Origin: an uncultured Duncaniella sp.
Lineage (GTDB): Bacteria > Bacteroidota > Bacteroidia > Bacteroidales > Muribaculaceae
Assembly (NCBI GenBank): GCA_910578515.1
Contig: CAJTQR010000001.1
Location: 744,001 to 808,000, forward strand
Direction of reading: 5' to 3'
Length of the DNA: 64,000 bases
Under the pieces are notes generated by a model, which saw nothing but the letters and a program-made list of their open reading frames with translations, ran no database searches and had not been told where the DNA came from. Numbering within the stretch: position 1 is the stretch's first letter; the number at the start of each line of letters is the position of its first letter. Positions 1 to 7,383 of the stretch are shown one piece after another. Made by a program: the position numbers and the translations under genes.

Positions 1-503
1 ACGAGGAGAATGAAATAATCAACAAAGAACTTTCCGACATTGACGCGCTTAAGCAGCAGCTTCTCGATGCTGAGGCACGCGTAGAAAAAGAAAAGAAGGA
101 GTATCTATTCCTCATGGCGGAATTTGACAATTTCCGCAAACGCACCGTAAAGGAAAAATCCGATATTATAAAGAATGCATCTGAAAGTGTGCTCAAAGGA
201 CTTCTTCCTATTGTAGACGACTTTGAACGCGGACTTGAGGCATGCGCCAAGACCGATGACCCTGCTTCCATCCGACAAGGTATGGAGCTCATATATCAGA
301 AGCTTGTGAAATTCCTTGCTCAGAACGGTGTAAAGCCAATTGAAAGTACCGGCAAACCGTTTGACTCAGAACTTCATGAGGCTATCGCCATGGTCCCGGT
401 TGATGATGAATCAAAGAAAGGGATTGTAATCGATACACCCACCAAGGGTTACACTATTAATGACAAAGTGCTCCGTCATGCCAAAGTGGCTGTAGGGCAA
501 TAA
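1..503 (+). CDS. grpE: Nucleotide exchange factor GrpE, 5' partial
   Basis: The reading frame is open from the left edge of the window, so the N-terminus lies outside; 166 residues are visible. The charged coiled-coil segment is followed by the family hallmark MAEFDNFRKRT (about residues 37-47 of the visible part) and by the beta-domain ending GYTINDKVLRHAKVAVGQ. GrpE is the cytoplasmic nucleotide exchange factor that releases ADP from DnaK. Its stop is 11 nt before dnaJ, so the two are almost certainly co-transcribed as a DnaK-cochaperone operon. The internal Met at 114 is not the start, because the homologous region clearly extends upstream of it. Confidence 0.96.
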   Translation, partial: EENEIINKELSDIDALKQQLLDAEARVEKEKKEYLFLMAEFDNFRKRTVKEKSDIIKNASESVLKGLLPIVDDFERGLEACAKTDDPASIRQGMELIYQKLVKFLAQNGVKPIESTGKPFDSELHEAIAMVPVDDESKKGIVIDTPTKGYTINDKVLRHAKVAVGQ

Positions 504-514
504 CACAGAGGTAT

Positions 515-1678
515 ATGGCAGCGAAAAGAGACTATTATGAAGTGCTTGGAGTCGACAAGAATGCCGACGAAAAAGCCATAAAAAGCGCATATAGAAAAAA
601 GGCTATCCAATATCACCCCGACAAGAATCCCGGAGACAAGGAAGCTGAAGAAAAATTCAAGGAAGCGGCTGAAGCATACGATGTGCTCTCAAATCCTGAG
701 AAACGTGCCAAATATGACCAATTTGGTCATAATATGGGTCCTCAGGGATTCCCAGGTGGCGGTGGCGGTTTCCATGCCGGCGGCTTCTCAATGGAGGATA
801 TCTTCTCGCAGTTCGGCGACATTTTTGGAGGTGGTTTCGGCAATATGGGCGGATTCGAGTCGGCCGGTGGTCGCACACGTCGTCGCCAGCGCAGAGGTTC
901 CGACCTGCGTATCAAAGTCAAGATGACTCTTGAGGAAATAGCAAGCGGCGTTACCAAGACATTGAAAATACCTACCCTTGTCAAGTGCTCCCATTGCAAC
1001 GGCACCGGCGCCAAGGATGGAACAGCATTCACCACTTGCTCCACATGCCACGGCTCCGGAACTGTGCTGCGTCAGCAGCAGACTCTGTTCGGCTTGTCGC
1101 AATCAGCAGTGGAATGCCCCTCATGTCATGGTGAAGGGAAGACCATCACAGAAAAATGTACCTATTGCCACGGTGAAGGTGTGATTCGCCAGGATGAGAC
1201 AGTTTCATTCTCTATACCTGCCGGCGTGAGCGACGGACAGACTCTTACTCTTAAAGGTAAGGGCAACGCTGCTATACATGGCGGTGCGAACGGCGACCTC
1301 CTTATCGTAATCGAGGAAATCAAGCATCCGGAACTTATACGCGATGGCAATGACGTCATCTACAACCTCATGCTCGACATCCCGACTGCCACACTCGGCG
1401 GCTCGGTTGAAGTTCCTACCATAACCGGACGCGCTCGTCTGAAAATACCTGCCGGTACACAGCCGGGCAAGGTGCTCCGCCTGCGCGGCAAAGGTCTCCC
1501 CTCCACCGAAGGTTACGGCACAGGTGACGAGCTGGTAAACGTAATGGTATATATACCCGAGACTGTCACTGCTGACGAACAGGCTACTATCGAATCACTC
1601 CGAGGCAAGCCTAACATGACACCAAATGAGTCAACCAAGAACCGTATCTTCAGCAAGCTCCGTCATATATTTGAATAA
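515..1678 (+). CDS. dnaJ: Chaperone protein DnaJ (type I Hsp40)
   Basis: A 387-residue full-length type I Hsp40. The N-terminal J domain has the HPD tripeptide (in YHPDKNPGDKEAEE, about residue 34) that stimulates DnaK ATPase. A Gly/Phe-rich linker follows (about 75-115). Four CxxCxGxG zinc repeats (CSHCNGTG, CSTCHGSG, CPSCHGEG, CTYCHGEG) lie between about residues 159 and 223, and the C-terminal substrate-binding barrels follow. The start is set by the conserved AAKRDYYEVLGV opening. It sits 11 nt after grpE and ends just before a strong terminator, making it the last gene of the operon. Confidence 0.98.
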   Translation: MAAKRDYYEVLGVDKNADEKAIKSAYRKKAIQYHPDKNPGDKEAEEKFKEAAEAYDVLSNPEKRAKYDQFGHNMGPQGFPGGGGGFHAGGFSMEDIFSQFGDIFGGGFGNMGGFESAGGRTRRRQRRGSDLRIKVKMTLEEIASGVTKTLKIPTLVKCSHCNGTGAKDGTAFTTCSTCHGSGTVLRQQQTLFGLSQSAVECPSCHGEGKTITEKCTYCHGEGVIRQDETVSFSIPAGVSDGQTLTLKGKGNAAIHGGANGDLLIVIEEIKHPELIRDGNDVIYNLMLDIPTATLGGSVEVPTITGRARLKIPAGTQPGKVLRLRGKGLPSTEGYGTGDELVNVMVYIPETVTADEQATIESLRGKPNMTPNESTKNRIFSKLRHIFE

Positions 1679-1730
1679 CAGGTTATATTAAGATGTGGCG
1701 CCAAGCGCACACGGAACAATATACGACTTC

Positions 1731-1763
1731 AGCGCCGGTCTATATGACCGGCGCTGATTTTTT
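1731..1763 (+). terminator. Rho-independent terminator after grpE-dnaJ
   Basis: A perfect 10-bp stem AGCGCCGGTC / GACCGGCGCT with the loop TATAT is followed by GATTTTTTTC. It closes the grpE-dnaJ transcript. Confidence 0.92.
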
Positions 1764-1785
1764 TCTTCATTCCGCTTAAAAGTCG

Positions 1786-1793
1786 TAACTTTG
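1786..1793 (+). promoter_or_regulatory. Bacteroidota -7 element for mazG
   Basis: TAACTTTG matches the TAnnTTTG -7 consensus. It lies after the dnaJ terminator and about 135 nt before the mazG ATG. No clear TTTG -33 box is visible upstream, so the call is moderate. Confidence 0.5.
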
Positions 1794-1928
1794 CATATAC
1801 TATTGATATTGTTGAACCTATTGAACTGATTTAAGCTTTTTATTTTCTAATCTTTGTTTCTAAATCAGTTTCGGGGTTTAACATTTTATAAAAAGTTTAA
1901 ATCAGTTCAATATAATAAATATAATTCC

Positions 1929-2708
1929 ATGCATACCCGTCAAGAAAAAATCGAAGCCCTCGAACGTGTGATTGACACACTTGACATACTACGCGTAAAA
2001 TGCCCTTGGGATGCTAAACAGACCAATGAGTCTCTGCGCCCCAACACTATAGAAGAGGTTTATGAACTTTGCGATGCTCTGATAAAAAGCGATGATGCCA
2101 ACATCCGCAAAGAGCTTGGCGATGTACTTCTCCATGTGCTTTTCTATGCAAAAATCGGTGAGGAAAAGGGCGTATTTGATATCGCCGATGTTTGCGACGC
2201 TCTCAATTCCAAACTTATATTCCGCCATCCCCACGTGTTCGGGTCCACACAAGTTGATTCAACAGATGAAGTGCTCCAGAATTGGGAACAGCTCAAGCTC
2301 AAGGAGAAAGGTGGCAACAAGACAGTCCTCTCAGGAGTACCGACCGCACTTCCTGCCATGATTAAGGCAGACCGCATTCAGGAGAAGGCAGCCAATGTTG
2401 GTTTCGATTGGGAAACCCGTGAGCAGGTATGGGATAAGGTAAAGGAGGAAATCGGAGAATTCAGCGAAGCTGTGAAGACAGGCGACCATGCTGAAATGGA
2501 GGCAGAGATGGGAGATGTCCTGTTCAGCCTTATCAATGCAGCTCGTCTCTATAAAATCAATCCGGAGAACGCGCTCGAAAAAACAAATGCGAAATTCATC
2601 AAGCGCTTCAATCATATCGAGAAACGTTCACATGAGATGGGCAAGGAACTTAAAGACATGACTCTTGCCGAAATGGATGTACTTTGGAATGAAGCCAAAG
2701 CGCTATGA
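1929..2708 (+). CDS. mazG: Nucleoside triphosphate pyrophosphohydrolase MazG
   Basis: 259 residues from the ATG at 1929. Upstream in-frame codons exist but would need a TTG start and encode a low-complexity tail, so I reject them. MazG hydrolyses (d)NTPs to the monophosphate and pyrophosphate, cleaning the pool and affecting ppGpp. Two tandem all-alpha MazG domains are visible, each with the EExxE...ELGD metal-binding pattern: EEVYELCDAL with ELGDVLLHVLF in the first, and EEIGEFSEA with EMGDVLFSLINAARL in the second. The linker holds the conserved FRHPHVFG. The stop overlaps the next gene start by 4 nt (ATGA), implying translational coupling with the nuclease-like gene. Confidence 0.96.
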   Translation: MHTRQEKIEALERVIDTLDILRVKCPWDAKQTNESLRPNTIEEVYELCDALIKSDDANIRKELGDVLLHVLFYAKIGEEKGVFDIADVCDALNSKLIFRHPHVFGSTQVDSTDEVLQNWEQLKLKEKGGNKTVLSGVPTALPAMIKADRIQEKAANVGFDWETREQVWDKVKEEIGEFSEAVKTGDHAEMEAEMGDVLFSLINAARLYKINPENALEKTNAKFIKRFNHIEKRSHEMGKELKDMTLAEMDVLWNEAKAL

Positions 2709-3436
2709 CATATAATGAAGAAAACGCGCATGAGCGCGACGGTAAATTACAATTCGACCCCGAGAGCCACACCTATTTTCTAAATGGTAAGAAGCTAAAG
2801 TCAGTTACTACACTGGTCGAAGAATGTTTCCCTCAGTTCGATGCCGTTTACTGGGCAAACCGCAAAGCGCCACAGGAAGGTGTTACGCCTGGTGAACTTA
2901 TGGAGCGGTGGGAAAGAGAGGCTCAGCGGGCACGAGACCTCGGGACCATAATGCACGATAAAATAGAGCGCTATTATCTCGGTGAGGATTCCGGTGACGA
3001 TACGGACGCCTATCGCCTGTTCAGAAGCTTTGCTGCTGTGAACCGGCTCCATCCGTATCGCACAGAGTGGCGCATATATTTTGAGGAATACGGTATCGCA
3101 GGTACTCTTGACTTCCTTGAACGTACACCTCAAGGCACATATAATATATATGACTGGAAAAGGTCTCGCAAACTTGTCAACCGTTACGGACAGGTAGAGA
3201 TGACATCTCCGTTCCGTAAAACAGCATTGCATCCGGTAAGTCATCTGCCTGACTGCTCATATTATCATTACGCCTTGCAAATAAGCGTATACCGCTACAT
3301 CCTTGAACAGAAGTATGGCATCAACATCAACCGTATGCGTCTTGGGGTATTTCATCCATCGTATACAGGATATTATGTTGTTGATATACCATATTTGCGC
3401 GATGAAGTCATACGGATACTGGAACAAATGAACTAA
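2705..3436 (+). CDS. PD-(D/E)XK nuclease superfamily protein
   Basis: 243 residues. The fold signature of Cas4/RecB-like nucleases is visible: His84 in GTIMHDKIERYY, Glu121 in RTEWRIYFEE, GTLD at 133-136 with Asp136, and D150-W-K152 in YDWKRSRKL, giving the D...(D/E)xK active site. Late Tyr/His residues follow. No cysteine cluster for an Fe-S centre is obvious, so it is RecB-like rather than Cas4 proper. The gene overlaps mazG by 4 nt, pairing a nucleotide-pool sanitiser with a DNA nuclease. This suggests a nucleic acid quality-control role, but that is inference; the substrate is unknown. Confidence 0.7.
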   Translation: MTYNEENAHERDGKLQFDPESHTYFLNGKKLKSVTTLVEECFPQFDAVYWANRKAPQEGVTPGELMERWEREAQRARDLGTIMHDKIERYYLGEDSGDDTDAYRLFRSFAAVNRLHPYRTEWRIYFEEYGIAGTLDFLERTPQGTYNIYDWKRSRKLVNRYGQVEMTSPFRKTALHPVSHLPDCSYYHYALQISVYRYILEQKYGININRMRLGVFHPSYTGYYVVDIPYLRDEVIRILEQMN

Positions 3437-3531
3437 CCGCTCTCTGTAATTGTATAGTTATTATAAACTCTATTGCGAACCGATATAATGTTTTTGAAAA
3501 AACTTCGGTTCTCCACTTCAACTATACAGTT

Positions 3532-4026
3532 ATGAAAGCAATAAGACGATTTACCGCCATAGCAACACTCACCCTCGCAGGTGTGATTGCATCCCCTGCA
3601 CAGACCTTTTTCTCGGTTAATGCAGGCACTGACGGATTCAATGTCAATCTGACAAACGCTCTACCGTTCTTCTCTCCGGCAGTAGTGGTAGCCCCTCCGC
3701 CCCCACCACGCCATGTAGCCATACCGCTAAGACCGGGATTGGTATACGAGTACCCGACAGTCTCTCCCAAGCATTATAAAAAAGCGGTGAAACGTTACCG
3801 CAAGGCGGTGCGCAATTCGCGAGCCGCAGGAGTTGTAGCTCTCCCGGGCGGTATCACAGTTGCCATTCCAGTCGGCGGCGGTCATTACTACGATTACGAT
3901 GATGATGACTATGAGGATTGGCTGAAGGACCAGTACAAACATCATAAAAAGATGTCGAAAAAGTACAAGAAAGCCTACAAGCATCACAAACACCACAAGC
4001 ACCATCATGACGATGATGACGATTGA
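3532..4026 (+). CDS. Secreted His/Asp-rich small protein
   Basis: 164 residues with a clear Sec signal peptide (MKAIRRF, a hydrophobic stretch, then ASPAQ about residue 24). A proline-rich linker (APPPPPRHV) and a Lys/Tyr-rich middle follow, then acidic DYDDDDYEDW and a C-terminal run of HKHH repeats ending in five Asp residues. I recognise no domain. The His/Asp tail could bind divalent metals or act as a polyelectrolyte in the periplasm; that is inference from composition only. It is monocistronic, lying between the nuclease gene and a terminator. Confidence 0.75.
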   Translation: MKAIRRFTAIATLTLAGVIASPAQTFFSVNAGTDGFNVNLTNALPFFSPAVVVAPPPPPRHVAIPLRPGLVYEYPTVSPKHYKKAVKRYRKAVRNSRAAGVVALPGGITVAIPVGGGHYYDYDDDDYEDWLKDQYKHHKKMSKKYKKAYKHHKHHKHHHDDDDD

Positions 4027-4055
4027 TAAAAATCTATAGTGTTTCAATTTATAAT

Positions 4056-4096
4056 CAACCCTGAAGTTTCATTATAACTTCGGGGTTGATATTTTT
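4056..4096 (+). terminator. Rho-independent terminator after His/Asp-rich gene
   Basis: The stem AACCCTGAAGTT / AACTTCGGGGTT has a 7-nt loop and one wobble pair, and is followed by GATATTTTT. Confidence 0.85.
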
Positions 4097-4212
4097 AGAT
4101 AGAATTTCAGTATTCTATATACTCTGACCTGAGAAAATCTAACATATATATATATACATAATTTTTAAATTTAGTTAACTGAAAGGCTTCACTTAAATAA
4201 TGTTAAAATCAT

Positions 4213-4220
4213 TATCTTTG
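4213..4220 (+). promoter_or_regulatory. Bacteroidota -7 element for the M16 protease gene
   Basis: TATCTTTG fits TAnnTTTG and is about 110 nt before the M16 start codon. The -33 box is not obvious. Confidence 0.5.
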
Positions 4221-4331
4221 CGTCACTTTTAAATATATCCGGCGTCTAATTATCAGTTGATGGCGATACCTCTATAAACGACCAAACATCACGTTGATTA
4301 TTAATAATAACTTCATTATAAATTCTTACAG

Positions 4332-7175
4332 ATGAGAAAAAGTTTTAAACTTATGACTCTTCTGGCACTTGTGGCAATGATGCTGCTTCCAGGAACAGTC
4401 ATGGCGCAAGGAGAGAATCCTATGCTCCAACCTCTTCCCGTCGACACTGCCGTGCGCATGGGAAAACTACCCAATGGTCTGACTTACTATATCCGTCACA
4501 ACGAATATCCAAAAGGTCAAGCAGATTTCTACATCGCGCAAAATGTCGGCTCAATCCTCGAGAATGACAATCAGCGCGGTCTCGCCCACTTCCTTGAACA
4601 CATGTGTTTCAACGGAACCACCAATTTTCCCGGCTCAAAGTTGCGTGATTGGCTGGAATCAATCGGTGTGAAATTCGGGGCTAACCTCAATGCCTATACT
4701 GATGTGGATGAAACAGTCTACAACATCACTAACGTTCCCATTGCCCGCGAAAGCGTACAGGATTCATGTCTCCTTATCCTTCATGACTGGGCAAATGACC
4801 TTACTCTCGCTTCTGAGGAAATCGACAAGGAGCGTGGAGTAATCCATGAGGAATGGCGCAAGTCAAACGTAGGACAAATGCGTATTATCGAAAGAATCCT
4901 ACCAGAAATCTATCCCACTACAAAGTACGGTCACCGTCTCCCCATCGGTACTATGGAAGTGGTTGATAATTTCCCTCATCAGGCACTTCGCGACTACTAT
5001 GAGGCTTGGTATCGCCCCGACCAGCAGGCCATAATTGTGGTTGGCGACATTGATGTTGACCGTATTGAGAACAAAATTAAAGAAATGTTCTCATCCATCG
5101 AAATGCCTGCAAACGCTCCTGAACGTGTATATGAACCTGTGCCTGACCATAAAGGTACTCTTTATGGCATCGGTTCTGACCCTGAGCAGTCAAATCTTAT
5201 CGCTCAGATGATGTTTATCTCCGACCCTCTGCCCAAAGAAATGAAGAATACTCAGGTATATTTCATTCAGGAGTACATCGAGGATATGATTGCGACAATG
5301 CTCAACAACCGTCTCGGTGAAATCTCATCCAAGCCAGATTCTCCCTTTGCAGGAGCCGGAGTATCCTTTGGAGGCTTCTTCATGTCACGCAAAACCAAAG
5401 ATGCCATGACCGCAGGTATCGCAGCTAAGGATAATAACGTTATCGAACCTCTAAAGGCTGTGTACCGTGAACTCCTACGCGCTCAGCGTGGTGGTTTTAC
5501 CCAGTCGGAATATGAACGTGCCCGTAACGAGTTCCTATCAGCCAACGAGAAAGCTTACAACAACCGTGCCACTCGTGAGAACGGCGCATACGTACGTGAA
5601 TATGTTAAGAACTTCACCGATGGAGTACCCTTCCCCGGAATTGAAGTTGAATGGCCTATGGTGCAGCAGATTGCCGCAATGATTCCTGTTCAGGCTATAA
5701 ATCAGACATTCGCCCAGGCTATCACTCCTGACAATCGCGTGATTCTTGTGCTCGCCCACGAAGGTGAAGGAATGACCCTCCCCACCAAGGATGATATCAA
5801 TACCGCTCTCGCATCGGTTGATGCTGAAGAGATTACTCCATTTGTTGACGAAGTGAAGAGCGAACCCCTCATCCCAGTTGAACCAACAGCAGGAACTATC
5901 ACCTCAACTACTGACAACGCAAAATGGGGTGCCACAGAATGGACCCTTTCAAACGGCGCCAAGGTACTTGTGAAGTCAACCAAATTCAAGGAAGATGAAA
6001 TTTTCATGATGGCATTCGCCAAGGGTGGTTACGCAGATTATCCGGAGGAATACACCAACACCATTCTTTCTCTTCCTATCACCATGAGTTCGAATGGTCT
6101 TGGCACCTACAGCAACACCGACCTTAGCAAATACACCGCAGGTAAACAAGCCTCTGTATCACTCTCCTTCAGTCCTTACTCCCGCATGGCAGTTGGTATG
6201 ACCACCCCCAAGGATATGCAGACACTTATGGAGCTGCTTTACATGAGCTTCAAGGATATCGAATTCACTGAAGAAGAATTTGACGCCATGCAGAAAGCTT
6301 ATAGCGGTTTCCTTGCCAATCAAGAGAAGAGTCCGGAATATCTCTTTGAAAAGTACCAGAGTCAGGCTCTCTATTCTTCACCATTCAAAAGTGTACTAAG
6401 CTCTGAGGCAATCAAAGGAGCATCACGCGAGCAAACCATCAAGTTGGCTCATGACATGACTGCAAATGCAGCCGATTTCACATTCATATTTGTAGGAAAC
6501 GTAACTCCCGAAGCGCTGAAACCTTTCGTTGAGAAGTATATCGCATCTCTCCCCGGCAATCCTGCCACAGCCGTCAAGGATGTGAAAGATTTCAATCCTG
6601 CGCTATTCCTCAAACAAGGCAACGGCATCGACACATTCACTGCCAGTATGTCGACCCCACAGACCCATGTAGCTATCTTCAACAGTGGTAAAGGTGATTT
6701 CACACAGAAGAATGCACTCATAACATCTGTTGCAAGTCAAATCCTCACCAACCGTCTTATCAAGACTGTGCGCGAAGAGATGGGTGCCGTATATTCAATC
6801 CACGCTGCCAGCGAGTCAAATGGAATGAGCCCCACACAGTTCTGCATCTACACCCAATTCCCGATGAAACCGGAAATGAAGGATGAAGTGCTCGAATTTA
6901 TCAAAGGTCAGTTCAAGGCTATGGAGACCGGCGTGACCGCCGACGAGCTCAACCCCATCAAGGAATACATGGTAAAAACTTTCACTGAAAACCGCGAGAA
7001 GAACCGTCCATGGCTATATGGAATGCTTAACGAAGTGATGAACGGAGTTGACATCTTCAACGGAAATATCGACACAATGAACTCCATCACCCCCCAGGAT
7101 GTAATGGACTATATGAAAGCTCTCAACACTCAGAATAATTACCGCATAGTAATTCTCGACCCAGAGACAAAATAA
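4332..7175 (+). CDS. M16 family zinc metallopeptidase (PqqL/pitrilysin-like)
   Basis: 947 residues, the usual size for a full two-half M16 protease. A signal peptide (residues 1-25, ending VMAQ) sends it to the periplasm. The inverted zinc motif HxxEH is HFLEH at 86-90, and the third zinc ligand is the Glu cluster in KERGVIHEEW about 75 residues later. The second half repeats the M16 fold without HxxEH and keeps the R/Y-type substrate motif (REEMGAVYSIHAAS), as in the inactive C-terminal half of the family. It probably degrades peptides in the periplasm. It stands alone between its own promoter and terminator. Confidence 0.93.
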   Translation: MRKSFKLMTLLALVAMMLLPGTVMAQGENPMLQPLPVDTAVRMGKLPNGLTYYIRHNEYPKGQADFYIAQNVGSILENDNQRGLAHFLEHMCFNGTTNFPGSKLRDWLESIGVKFGANLNAYTDVDETVYNITNVPIARESVQDSCLLILHDWANDLTLASEEIDKERGVIHEEWRKSNVGQMRIIERILPEIYPTTKYGHRLPIGTMEVVDNFPHQALRDYYEAWYRPDQQAIIVVGDIDVDRIENKIKEMFSSIEMPANAPERVYEPVPDHKGTLYGIGSDPEQSNLIAQMMFISDPLPKEMKNTQVYFIQEYIEDMIATMLNNRLGEISSKPDSPFAGAGVSFGGFFMSRKTKDAMTAGIAAKDNNVIEPLKAVYRELLRAQRGGFTQSEYERARNEFLSANEKAYNNRATRENGAYVREYVKNFTDGVPFPGIEVEWPMVQQIAAMIPVQAINQTFAQAITPDNRVILVLAHEGEGMTLPTKDDINTALASVDAEEITPFVDEVKSEPLIPVEPTAGTITSTTDNAKWGATEWTLSNGAKVLVKSTKFKEDEIFMMAFAKGGYADYPEEYTNTILSLPITMSSNGLGTYSNTDLSKYTAGKQASVSLSFSPYSRMAVGMTTPKDMQTLMELLYMSFKDIEFTEEEFDAMQKAYSGFLANQEKSPEYLFEKYQSQALYSSPFKSVLSSEAIKGASREQTIKLAHDMTANAADFTFIFVGNVTPEALKPFVEKYIASLPGNPATAVKDVKDFNPALFLKQGNGIDTFTASMSTPQTHVAIFNSGKGDFTQKNALITSVASQILTNRLIKTVREEMGAVYSIHAASESNGMSPTQFCIYTQFPMKPEMKDEVLEFIKGQFKAMETGVTADELNPIKEYMVKTFTENREKNRPWLYGMLNEVMNGVDIFNGNIDTMNSITPQDVMDYMKALNTQNNYRIVILDPETK

Positions 7176-7218
7176 ACGGATGTCTTCATAAATCCGTCAT
7201 TTAATCGGTATGAAAATC

Positions 7219-7254
7219 AACAGCGTTATTCCGTAAGGGATGGCGCTGTTTTTT
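7219..7254 (+). terminator. Rho-independent terminator after M16 gene
   Basis: The stem AACAGCG / CGCTGTT with an 18-nt loop is followed directly by a T tract. Confidence 0.8.
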
Positions 7255-7329
7255 CATCTGTACACACCGATTTTTATGTTTTTGAACATCTTTGGACTTT
7301 ATACGATAACTTATTGGAGCCAATTACGT

Positions 7330-7358
7330 TGTGGTATTAGAGATTTTTTCTAACTTTG
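7330..7358 (+). promoter_or_regulatory. Promoter of the 4-alpha-glucanotransferase gene
   Basis: The -33 TTG at 7330 and the -7 TAACTTTG at 7351-7358 have near-consensus spacing for the Bacteroidota housekeeping sigma factor. The ATG is 25 nt downstream. Confidence 0.65.
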
Positions 7359-7383
7359 TATCAAAACTATTTATATCATACTT

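Noticed and set aside
1854..1928. N-terminal extension of MazG from a TTG codon
   Set aside because: The extra residues are low-complexity and promoter-like, and the ATG at 1929 begins the conserved domain.
3727..4047. Minus-strand hydrophobic frame opposite the His/Asp-rich gene
   Set aside because: It is the complement of His/Asp codons, which reads as Val/Ile/Met; the plus-strand signal peptide and terminator show the real gene.
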